From Planctomycetota bacterium (GTDB lineage: Bacteria > Planctomycetota > UBA1135 > GCA-002686595), in assembly GCA_016795325.1 (NCBI GenBank), contig JAEUHY010000023.1, positions 62,001 through 126,000 on the forward strand: DNA of 64,000 nt, given 5' to 3'. Positions 9,495 through 17,350 of this stretch are shown piece by piece. The position numbers were made by a program, and so were the translations under genes. The notes beneath the pieces are model-generated. The model was not told where the DNA came from. It searched no databases and saw nothing but the letters and a program-made list of their open reading frames with translations. How positions within the stretch are numbered: position 1 is the stretch's first letter; each line of letters starts with the position of its first letter.

Positions 9495-12148
9495 TGACCG
9501 TATTCATGCTCCAGGCGGCGGCTGCCGCAGCGCTCGAATCCAAGCACTACGTCGTCGACTACTTGCCGACGCCGGCGGACCAGCGCCTCGAGGTCGGGGG
9601 CCTCGATTTCCTCTCGGACGGACGGCTCGTCGTGTCGACGCGCCGCGGCCAGGTCTGGATGGTGGAGAACGCGCTCGCGGCCGACCCCAAGGACGCGAAG
9701 TTCACGCTCTTCGCCGAGGGCCTGCACGAAGGGCTGGGTCTGGAGGTCGTCAACGACGAGATCTTCGTGCTGCAGCGCGGCGAGCTCTCCAAGCTCCGCG
9801 ACGAGGATCGCGACGGCGTGTGCGAGCGCATCGACACCGTCGCACAGGGCTGGGGCTATTCAGGTCACTACCACGAGTTCGCGTTCGGCTTGCCGCGCGA
9901 CAACGCCGGCAACTTCTACGCGAGCTTCAACGTCTCGTTCGGCGACCCGCACTGGTGGCACGGCCGCTCGACGGTGCCCGACCGCGGCTGGATCCTGCGC
10001 ATCAAGCCCGACGGCGCGTTCGAGCGCGTGGCCAGCGGCGCGCGCAGTCCGTGCGGACTTGGGCGCAACAGCGCCGGCGACATCTTCTACACCGACAACC
10101 AGGGCGACTGGATGCCGGCCTGTCCGATCTACCACGTCACCGACGGCGCGTTCTTCGGACACCCCGCGGCGCTCAATTGGACCAAGGAGTACGTCGACGC
10201 GGGCCGCACGGCGAGCGACACCGAGGCTCCCGAGCGCGCGCGTGTGAACGCCGCACTGTGGTTGCCATACGACTGGTCGCGCTCGACGGGCAACCTCGTG
10301 CCCAACGAGACCGGCGGCAAGTTCGGGCCTTTCGAACAGCAGCTCTTCGTGGCCGAGATGACCAACGGCTACGTCCTGCGCGCCGACCTCGAGAAGGTGC
10401 GCGGCCAATACCAGGGCTGGGTCATTCCGTTCCGCCACAGCGTCGGATCGAACGTGCGCTTGCGCTTCGCGCCGGACGGCACGTTGCTGTGCGGCTTCAC
10501 CGACCGCGGCTGGGGCGGACAGCCCCCCGGTGATGGCATCGGCCGCATCCGCATGAGCGGCGTGGCGCCCTTCGAAGTCCACAAAGTGCGTCTGGTGTCG
10601 GGCGGTTTCGAGGTGTCCTTCACCCAACCTCTGAGTGTGAAGACGCCCGTCGTCGCGCGCGTTACGCAGTACGACTACAACTACTGGTGGGAGTACGGCT
10701 CGCCGCCGACGAACGTTGTCGAACGGCGAGTCGCGGCGGTGGAGGTCGACGGCGACAGACGCAGTCTCACGCTCAAGATCGCTGAACTCACGCCCGGCAT
10801 GGTGGCGCGCGTCGATCTGGGCGCGCTCGAGTCGGAAAGCGGCGACGCGTTGCTCCACCACGAGTTCGCCTACACCGTCAACCAACTCGTCGACGGTCCG
10901 GAGTGCACGCAACTCGTCGCGAAGGCCGTCGCGCAGCCGCAGGCGCGGGAGCGCGGCGACGAAGGCGTCGTGTACTTGATGCGCGGCGAGACCCTCGATG
11001 CGTGGAACGCTGCTGGCTGGAGCGTTGGCGAGGTCAAACTCGACTCCGCGGACCGCACCAAACTCGCTGCGGCGCCCGACCAGAAACCGAACGACTGGGC
11101 CGGACCTGCTGTTTCCAATCTCGGCGCAGCGCAGCCCGCGGATCTGGTCTCGAAGTTCGAGTTCGGCGACATCGACTTCTCGTTCGACTTCCTGTTGCCC
11201 GAGGGCGGCAACTCCGGGCTCTACCTGATGGGGCGCTACGAAGTGCAGCTGCGCGACAACGGCGGCCGACCGCAGTTGGGCTACGGCGACCTCGGCGGCG
11301 TGTACGCAGCCGCCGACGCCGCGCAGTGGCCGGGCCGCGCGCCGAGTTTCGACGTGTGGCGCGGCGCAGGTCGTTGGCACGGCATGTCCGGCAGCTTCCG
11401 CGCGCCGCGTTTCGACGCCAGCGGCCGCAAGATCGAGAACGCGCGCCTGCGCCGCATCATGGTGAACGACACGTTGCTGCAGGAAGAACTCGAGTTGCCG
11501 TGCCCGACGGCCGGCGGCTGGGAGGGCGAGGTGCGCTTCGGACCGTTGCGCATCCAGGGCGACCACGGACCGGTGGCGATTCGCGGCCTGCGCGTGAAGA
11601 GCGTGGAGAGCGCGCCGTCGCTCGACGGTTTCACGCCGCTGTTCGACGGCAAGTCGCTCGACGGTTGGAAGATCTCCGACAACGGCGCGTGGAAGGTCGA
11701 AGACGGCGCCATCGTCGGCAGCGGCGCGGCGAGCCATCTGTTCAGCCCTCGCGCCGACTACACCGACGTCGAGATCCGCGCCAAGGTGCGCATCAACCGC
11801 GGCGGCAACTCGGGGCTGTACTTCCGCACGGCTTACGGCGCGAGCTGGCCGCAGGGCTACGAGGCGCAGATCAACACGTCGCACGGCGACCCGGTCAAGA
11901 CCGGGAGCCTCTACAACCGACAGCTCGTCAAGACGCAGCTGGTCCCCGACGATTTGTGGTTCGACTACCACGTCGTGTGCCGCGATGAAGCGGACGGCGT
12001 GCGCGTGCAGATCCGCGTCAACGGCGTGCTGGTGAGTGACTTCCTCGACCGCGAGCGCACGCACAAGTCGGGTCACATCGCCTTTCAGCAGCACCACGAA
12101 GGTTCGGTCATCCGGCTGCGCGACATCTACGTGCGCGAGCTGCGCTGA
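9494..12148 (+). CDS. Sorbosone-dehydrogenase-like propeller fused to two DUF1080 domains
   Basis: The 884-residue protein begins at the ATG overlapping the previous stop. Residues 20-400 form a six-bladed propeller of the glucose/sorbosone dehydrogenase type: GGLDFLSDGRLVVSTRRGQ, then LRDEDRDGVCERIDTV, HEFAFGLPRDNAGNFY and ARSPCGLGRNSAGDIFYTDN. Two DUF1080 (3-keto-disaccharide hydrolase, jelly-roll) domains follow, at about 490-710 and 712-884; the second is canonical, with FTPLFDGKSLDGWK, GGNSGLYFRT and a closing EGSVIRLRDIYVREL. The N-terminus is hydrophobic but short for a signal peptide. Known DUF1080 enzymes cleave 3-keto-glycosides by elimination. Coupling to a cytochrome c suggests, as inference, oxidation of a sugar followed by cleavage in one polypeptide. 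Confidence 0.8.
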   Translation: MTVFMLQAAAAAALESKHYVVDYLPTPADQRLEVGGLDFLSDGRLVVSTRRGQVWMVENALAADPKDAKFTLFAEGLHEGLGLEVVNDEIFVLQRGELSKLRDEDRDGVCERIDTVAQGWGYSGHYHEFAFGLPRDNAGNFYASFNVSFGDPHWWHGRSTVPDRGWILRIKPDGAFERVASGARSPCGLGRNSAGDIFYTDNQGDWMPACPIYHVTDGAFFGHPAALNWTKEYVDAGRTASDTEAPERARVNAALWLPYDWSRSTGNLVPNETGGKFGPFEQQLFVAEMTNGYVLRADLEKVRGQYQGWVIPFRHSVGSNVRLRFAPDGTLLCGFTDRGWGGQPPGDGIGRIRMSGVAPFEVHKVRLVSGGFEVSFTQPLSVKTPVVARVTQYDYNYWWEYGSPPTNVVERRVAAVEVDGDRRSLTLKIAELTPGMVARVDLGALESESGDALLHHEFAYTVNQLVDGPECTQLVAKAVAQPQARERGDEGVVYLMRGETLDAWNAAGWSVGEVKLDSADRTKLAAAPDQKPNDWAGPAVSNLGAAQPADLVSKFEFGDIDFSFDFLLPEGGNSGLYLMGRYEVQLRDNGGRPQLGYGDLGGVYAAADAAQWPGRAPSFDVWRGAGRWHGMSGSFRAPRFDASGRKIENARLRRIMVNDTLLQEELELPCPTAGGWEGEVRFGPLRIQGDHGPVAIRGLRVKSVESAPSLDGFTPLFDGKSLDGWKISDNGAWKVEDGAIVGSGAASHLFSPRADYTDVEIRAKVRINRGGNSGLYFRTAYGASWPQGYEAQINTSHGDPVKTGSLYNRQLVKTQLVPDDLWFDYHVVCRDEADGVRVQIRVNGVLVSDFLDRERTHKSGHIAFQQHHEGSVIRLRDIYVRELR

Positions 12149-12164
12149 GCGCTGCTTCGCGCCG

Positions 12165-12208
12165 CGCGCGCGGCGGCGGCGCAGTGGGATCCGCCGCCGC
12201 CGCGCGCG
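12165..12208. terminator. GC-only hairpin after the propeller/DUF1080 gene
   Basis: A 16-bp perfect stem (12165-12180 with 12193-12208) with a 12-nt loop lies 16 nt after the stop codon and 38 nt before the next start. There is no T-run, so it may act as a Rho-dependent or processing hairpin rather than a classical intrinsic terminator. The stem is composed almost only of G and C, so a chance origin is possible. Confidence 0.4.
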
Positions 12209-12245
12209 TAGACTTCGGGGCCCCGAACCCCGGAGTCTCCGCACG

Positions 12246-15200
12246 ATGTCGACCGCGCGTGTTTCGCTCGCCCTTCCGCTGCTCTTCGCTGCTTTTGCTC
12301 CCGCTGCACAGGCTCAGTTGCGCCTGCATGGCCTCCTGAGCGACCACATGGTCGTGCAGCGCGAGAGCGACGTCACGCTCTCGGGCCGCGCGCGCGCCGG
12401 CGCGACGATTTCGATCGCGCCCTCGTGGCTCGACGCGGCTGTGAGCGCGACGGCGAACGCCAGCGGCGACTGGACGGCGCAGGTTCGCACGCCGGCCGCC
12501 GGCGGACCGTTCGAGATCCGCTTCAGCGGCGACGGCGAAGCGCTCCTGAGCGACGTCTACAGCGGCGAAGTGTGGCTGTGCGCGGGTCAGTCGAACATGG
12601 AGTGGAGCGTTGCGCAGTTCCAGGAGGCTGCGTTCGGTCAGCCCGACGCCGCGACGGAGATCGCCAACGCGCAGTTCCCGCAGGTGCGTCTGTTCGACGC
12701 GCCGAATCGAATCTCGACCTACGCGCGCCGCGATGTGCAAGGCGCGTGGAGCGTGTGCTCGCCGCAGACGGTCGGCGCCTGGAGCGCCACCGCGTACTAC
12801 TTCGGCCGCAAGTTGCACCAGGAACTGGGCGTGCCGATCGGATTGGTCACGGCCGACTGGGGCGGCACGCGCATCGAGGCGTGGATGCGCGCCAGCGCGC
12901 TCGCCCCGTTCCCGCAGTTCGCCGCGACGCTCGACTACCTCGCCGTGGCGGCGGACCCCAACGCACGCATGCTCTTCGCGCGCCAGAACGGCGGCAGCTG
13001 GTGGGATCGCGTCGACGGAATCGGAGCTCGGCGCGTGCCGGCCGATTGGATGCGCACGGGCTTCGACGCGAGCGGATGGAGCACGTGGGCCGTGCCGTCG
13101 AGCTTCTCCGGCGACGAACTCGGCAGCTTCGACGGCCTGGTCTACCTGCGCACCGTCGTCGACGTGCCCACGCAGTTCGCGGGCGTCGGCGCGACGCTCG
13201 AACTGGGCCCGATCGATGACCGCGACGACGCGTGGTTCGACGGGCAGCTCGTGGGCTCGACCCGCGAGGACGGCCGCTGGGGCGAGCGGCGCAAGTACAA
13301 GCTCTCCGCCGACCTCGTGAAGGCCGGGCCGCGCGCCGTCGCGGTGCGTGTCCTCGACACGGGCGGCATCGGCGGCATCAACGGACAGCCGGCCGAACTC
13401 GTGCTGCGCTCCGACGATCCGACGCTGGCGCCGCTGCCGCTCGCGGGCGAGTGGCGCTACTTCGCGGGTGCGCGCAGCTCCGAATTGCCGCCGATGAACC
13501 AAGCGGCGATCGAGATCGGCGCGAACACGGCCAGCGTGCTGTTCAACGGCATGGTCGCGGGCCTCCAGCCGCTCCGGGTGCGAGGTTTCACTTGGTACCA
13601 GGGCGAGTCGAACGTCGGCGAAGCCGAGCTCTACGAGCAGCTCTTTCCCGCGTTGATCGCCGACTGGCGCGCGCACTTCAAGGCGCCGGACGCGCCGTTC
13701 TACTTCGTGCAAATCGCGCCGTTCTTCTACCGCTCGCAGGGTCCGCACGCCGCGGCCGAACTGCGCGATGCGCAGCGCAGGACCCTCGCGGTCGCGAACA
13801 CCGGAATGGCGACGACCATGGACCTGGGGATGGTGCGGGACATCCACCCGGGCGGAAAACAGGAAGTGGGCCGACGCCTGGCTTTGTGGGCTCTCGAAAA
13901 GACCTACGGTCGTGACTTGGTGTCGCACACCGGACCGTTGTTCCGTTCGGCGACGACGGAAGGCAACAAACTGCGCTTGGAGTTCGACGGCGCCGAAGGC
14001 GGACTCGAGATCCGCGGCGGACCGCTGCGCGACATGTGGGTCGCCGGGGCCGACCGACGCTTCTACCTCGCCGAGGCCGTGGTCGACGGCGAGAGCCTGC
14101 TCGTGTCGAGTCCGTTCGTGACGGCGCCGGTCGCGGCGCGTTACGGCTGGCGCAACCACTCTCTGCCGAACCTCTACAACGTCGCCAAGTTGCCGGCTTC
14201 GTCGTTCCGCACCGATACCTGGACGCTCGACGACGTGATCGCTCCCGAAGGCCTCGCCGCGACCGAGCACCTGACGCGCTCGAGCGATTTCGTCTCGCTG
14301 TACAACGGCCGCGACCTCAGCGGCTGGGTGAACGTCAATTGCGCGCCCAGCACGTGGACGCCCATGCCCGACCGCATCCTGTGCTCCGGCGTGCCGACGG
14401 GCGTGTTGCGGACCGAAAAGCAGTACGAGAACTTCGAGCTCGAACTCGAGTGGCGTCATCTCGCGCGTCAGGGAAACGCTGGGCTGTTCGTGTGGAGCGA
14501 CGCCCTGACCGCGCGGGGGCAGCCCTTCACGCGCTCGATCGAAGTGCAGGTGATGAGCGGCATGGAGGGCCAGGGTTACACGAGCGACGGCGACGTGTTT
14601 CCGATCCATGGCGCGACGCTCAAGCCGCTGACCGGGCGCGGCGGATCGCGGGCCTTTCCGACGGAAGCGCGCGCCAACCCCAGCGGCGAGTGGAATCACT
14701 ACCGCGTGAAGTGCGTCGACGGCGTGCTCGAATTGGCGGTCAACGGCAAAGTCGTCACGCGCGGTGAACAGGCCTCTCCGCGCAAGGGCTACATCTGTTT
14801 GGAGGCCGAGGGCGCGCCGGTTGAGTTTCGCAATCTGCGCCTCAAGGAACTGCCGCCCGCGCGTTCGCCGCTCGCGCCCGAGCAAGTGGCCGAACTCGAT
14901 CAGGGCTTTCGCTCGCTCTACAACGGCGTCGACTTCGCGGGCTGGAAGTTTGGTCCCGAGCACCAGGGCCACTGGCGCGCGGCCGACTGGACGATCGATT
15001 TCGACGGCCAGGGCGCGGACCTGTGGAGCGAAGAAGAGTTCGGCGATTTCGTGCTGATCGCCGACTGGCGCTGGCGCGGACCGGCGCAGGCTGCGGATCT
15101 CGCTGTGATCTTGCCTGACGGTTCGCAGGCGGTCGGGGCCGACGGCAAGCCGCAGACCGCGCGTGTGATGGAGGCTGGCGACAGCGGGATCTACCTGCGC

Positions 15201-15518
15201 GGCAGCTCGAAGAGCCAGGTCAACATCTGGTGCTGGCCGATCGGCTCGGGCGAGGTGTACGGCTATCGCACCGACGCTTCGTTGCCTGCGGACGTGCGCG
15301 CTGGAGTCACGCCCAAGGCGGTGGCGGACGCGCCGCTGGGGGAGTGGAACCGTTTCGAAATCACCATGAAGGGCGAGCTGTTGAGCGTGGTGCTCAACGG
15401 CCAACTCGTGATCGACCGAGCGCGTCTGCCGGGTGTTGCGGCGCGCGGGCCGATCGCTCTGCAAAAGCACGGCTCGCCGATTCAGTTCGCCAATCTCTAC
15501 ATCAAGAAGCTCGACTGA
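12246..15518 (+). CDS. Secreted sialate O-acetylesterase fused to two DUF1080 domains
   Basis: The 1090-residue protein has a signal peptide (ARVSLALPLLFAAFAPAAQA). The esterase core is of the SASA family: LLSDHMVVQRESDVTLSG at the start, the nucleophile block EVWLCAGQSNMEWSV near residue 115, WYQGESNVGEAELY near 450, and MVRDIHPGGKQEVGRRLALW near 530 carrying the catalytic histidine. Between them, residues about 271-391 form a galactose-binding-like insertion (DRDDAWFDGQLVGSTREDG). Two DUF1080 domains follow at about 681-870 (FVSLYNGRDLSGWVNV) and 887-1090 (FRSLYNGVDFAGWKFG). It would remove acetyl groups from a glycan and act on the sugar backbone outside the cytoplasm. The upstream gene also has two DUF1080 domains, implying one pathway. 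Confidence 0.85.
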   Translation: MSTARVSLALPLLFAAFAPAAQAQLRLHGLLSDHMVVQRESDVTLSGRARAGATISIAPSWLDAAVSATANASGDWTAQVRTPAAGGPFEIRFSGDGEALLSDVYSGEVWLCAGQSNMEWSVAQFQEAAFGQPDAATEIANAQFPQVRLFDAPNRISTYARRDVQGAWSVCSPQTVGAWSATAYYFGRKLHQELGVPIGLVTADWGGTRIEAWMRASALAPFPQFAATLDYLAVAADPNARMLFARQNGGSWWDRVDGIGARRVPADWMRTGFDASGWSTWAVPSSFSGDELGSFDGLVYLRTVVDVPTQFAGVGATLELGPIDDRDDAWFDGQLVGSTREDGRWGERRKYKLSADLVKAGPRAVAVRVLDTGGIGGINGQPAELVLRSDDPTLAPLPLAGEWRYFAGARSSELPPMNQAAIEIGANTASVLFNGMVAGLQPLRVRGFTWYQGESNVGEAELYEQLFPALIADWRAHFKAPDAPFYFVQIAPFFYRSQGPHAAAELRDAQRRTLAVANTGMATTMDLGMVRDIHPGGKQEVGRRLALWALEKTYGRDLVSHTGPLFRSATTEGNKLRLEFDGAEGGLEIRGGPLRDMWVAGADRRFYLAEAVVDGESLLVSSPFVTAPVAARYGWRNHSLPNLYNVAKLPASSFRTDTWTLDDVIAPEGLAATEHLTRSSDFVSLYNGRDLSGWVNVNCAPSTWTPMPDRILCSGVPTGVLRTEKQYENFELELEWRHLARQGNAGLFVWSDALTARGQPFTRSIEVQVMSGMEGQGYTSDGDVFPIHGATLKPLTGRGGSRAFPTEARANPSGEWNHYRVKCVDGVLELAVNGKVVTRGEQASPRKGYICLEAEGAPVEFRNLRLKELPPARSPLAPEQVAELDQGFRSLYNGVDFAGWKFGPEHQGHWRAADWTIDFDGQGADLWSEEEFGDFVLIADWRWRGPAQAADLAVILPDGSQAVGADGKPQTARVMEAGDSGIYLRGSSKSQVNIWCWPIGSGEVYGYRTDASLPADVRAGVTPKAVADAPLGEWNRFEITMKGELLSVVLNGQLVIDRARLPGVAARGPIALQKHGSPIQFANLYIKKLD

Positions 15519-15635
15519 TCGGGGCCGGCCCGATCCATCGCAGGATCTTGATGGAAAGCCAACGCTGGGCTCGCAACTGGAGACCTAGGGTGAGTTCTCG
15601 CTGAAGGACGTCCCACGACGCCTCGGCGATGACGC

Positions 15636-16631
15636 TTGAGCCCTCAGCCGTTTCAAGAAGCGCAACCCGCGGAGCTGCAGCGCGTCGGCGCGGCGCCGTC
15701 GACCTCGTGGCTGCGCACGTTGTGGCGTGAGGACCTGAATTTCCTGCTGACCAACCGCATTCCGCGGCGCTGGGCCACTCTCTTCATGGGCTGGTTCAGC
15801 CAGCTCGAGCAGCCGCTGGTGCGCGACGCCTCGATCGCCGTGTGGCGTTGTTTCGCGCCGGATCTCGACTTGAGCGAGGCGCGCAAGACGAGCTTCAAGA
15901 GCGTCCACGATTGTTTCGTGCGCGAGCTCAAGCCCGGCGCGCGGCCGACGGATCGCCGGGCGGAGATCGTGACCAGTCCTTGCGACGCGATCGTCGGAGC
16001 GCACGGCGTCATCGAAGACGGCAAGCTCTACCAGGCGAAGGGTTTCGACTACACGCTCGACGATTTGATTGGCGACCGCGAGCTCGCGCGTCGGCACCGC
16101 GGCGGCAAGTTCGTGACGCTGCGCATCAAGTCGAGCTTCTACCACCGCTTCCACGCGCCCTGCGACGGCCGGCTCGACGAGGTCAACTACATCTCGGGCG
16201 ACACCTGGAACGTCAATCCGATCGCCCTGGAGCGCGTGGAGCGCCTGTTCTGCAAGAACGAGCGCGCGGTGCTCGACCTGCGTCTTCCCGATTCACGCCA
16301 GACTCTGACCCTGGTGCCGATCGCGGCCATCTTGGTCGCGGGCATCAAGCTGCACGCGCTCCCTCGAGTGCTGGACCTGCGCTACCGCGGCGCCAATCGC
16401 TTGGCCTGCAAAGCGAGCTTCTCGAAGGGTCAGGAACTGGGCTGGTTCCAACACGGCTCCACGATCGTCGTGCTGGCCAGCGGCGGGTTCGAATTCGCGC
16501 CGAACGTGACGCTCGGCGCCCGCATCAAGGTCGGCCAACCGCTCTTTCGCGGTCTGCGTGAAGGCTCCGCGCCGAAGCCCTCGATCGATCCGGAACTACA
16601 CCAACACGCGCTCGAGTTCGACGCCCACTGA
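15636..16631 (+). CDS. psd: Phosphatidylserine decarboxylase
   Basis: The 331-residue proenzyme makes phosphatidylethanolamine from phosphatidylserine. Visible family blocks are FVRELKPGARP, SPCDAIVGAHGVIEDGKLYQ, the substrate segment SSFYHRFHAPCDGRLDEVNY, and the autocleavage site HGST at residues 273-276, where Gly274-Ser275 would be split to form the pyruvoyl group. The common LGST is HGST here, with the essential serine kept. Length fits the E. coli-type membrane-associated enzyme. The start is a TTG: an in-frame stop at 15630 excludes anything further upstream, and the first internal ATG (residue 51) would remove conserved sequence. The SD is weak. A small membrane protein follows after 44 nt and may share its transcript. 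Confidence 0.9.
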   Translation: MSPQPFQEAQPAELQRVGAAPSTSWLRTLWREDLNFLLTNRIPRRWATLFMGWFSQLEQPLVRDASIAVWRCFAPDLDLSEARKTSFKSVHDCFVRELKPGARPTDRRAEIVTSPCDAIVGAHGVIEDGKLYQAKGFDYTLDDLIGDRELARRHRGGKFVTLRIKSSFYHRFHAPCDGRLDEVNYISGDTWNVNPIALERVERLFCKNERAVLDLRLPDSRQTLTLVPIAAILVAGIKLHALPRVLDLRYRGANRLACKASFSKGQELGWFQHGSTIVVLASGGFEFAPNVTLGARIKVGQPLFRGLREGSAPKPSIDPELHQHALEFDAH

Positions 16632-16675
16632 CGACTCCAACTCCCCTCCGAGCCCCACCAACGTAGAGACCCAAG

Positions 16676-17314
16676 ATGCACAAGCCGATCGTCACGGGCC
16701 CCCGCCCGACCTTCCTCGAAGAACTGGCGCTGCAGCGTTGGGACGACCACCGCTACTACCACCAGAGCCGCATCAACCAGTCGCTGCACTTCTTCAGCGC
16801 GCTGTGCTTCATCACGGCCTACGTGTTCATTCCCATCAACCCGGTCGTGTCCGTGTTGCTCGGCTGGATTCTGGCCATGGTCTCGCGGCAAGCGGGGCAC
16901 TTCTTCTTCGAGCCCAAGAGCTACGACCACGTCAACCAGGCGACGCACGAACACAAGGAGGCCATCAAGGTCGGCTACAACCTCTATCGCAAGGTCTGGT
17001 TGATGTCGATTTGGGTGCTCTCGCCGCTGCTCTTGGTGTGGGACCCCGCGCTCTTCGGGCTGATGACGCCGCACGAGTCGGCCTACGACTTCCTCCACAA
17101 CACGAGCGTCCTGTGGCTCGTCGTGGGAGCGGGAGCTGTGGTGCTCCGCACGCTGTACCTGTGCATCTTCTGGAACGTCCAGTCCGGCTTGGTGTGGTGC
17201 ACCAAGATCATCACCGACCCGTTCCACGACGCGAAGATCTACAGCCGCGCGCCGCTGGCGCTGCTGCGCGGCGAGTTGATCGACCCGATGCACGACGTCG
17301 TGGGCACGCCCTGA
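16676..17314 (+). CDS. Polytopic membrane protein, possibly Mpo1-like (DUF962)
   Basis: The 212-residue protein has four likely membrane segments (about 40-60, 62-75, 110-130 and 145-170). The N-terminal part reads RYYHQSRINQSLHFFSALCF and then SRQAGHFFFEPKSYDHVNQA. This order, a histidine in an H-x-x-x-N-x-x-x-H array followed by a G-H-x-x-F-E motif, recalls the Mpo1/DUF962 family, whose yeast member is an iron-dependent dioxygenase in 2-hydroxy fatty-acid alpha-oxidation. The similarity is by eye only, and this protein is longer. A bacterial sterol- or fatty-acid-modifying enzyme would also fit histidines at membrane borders. It sits 44 nt after psd, so a lipid role is reasonable but unproven. 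Confidence 0.5.
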   Translation: MHKPIVTGPRPTFLEELALQRWDDHRYYHQSRINQSLHFFSALCFITAYVFIPINPVVSVLLGWILAMVSRQAGHFFFEPKSYDHVNQATHEHKEAIKVGYNLYRKVWLMSIWVLSPLLLVWDPALFGLMTPHESAYDFLHNTSVLWLVVGAGAVVLRTLYLCIFWNVQSGLVWCTKIITDPFHDAKIYSRAPLALLRGELIDPMHDVVGTP

Positions 17315-17350
17315 GCGTGCGCCCGCGCGCGAATTGCCTGCGAGGTTCGC

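Noticed and set aside
14764..15057. Short overlapping frames within the acetylesterase gene as separate genes
   Set aside because: They are out of frame with conserved DUF1080 motifs and have no start signals.
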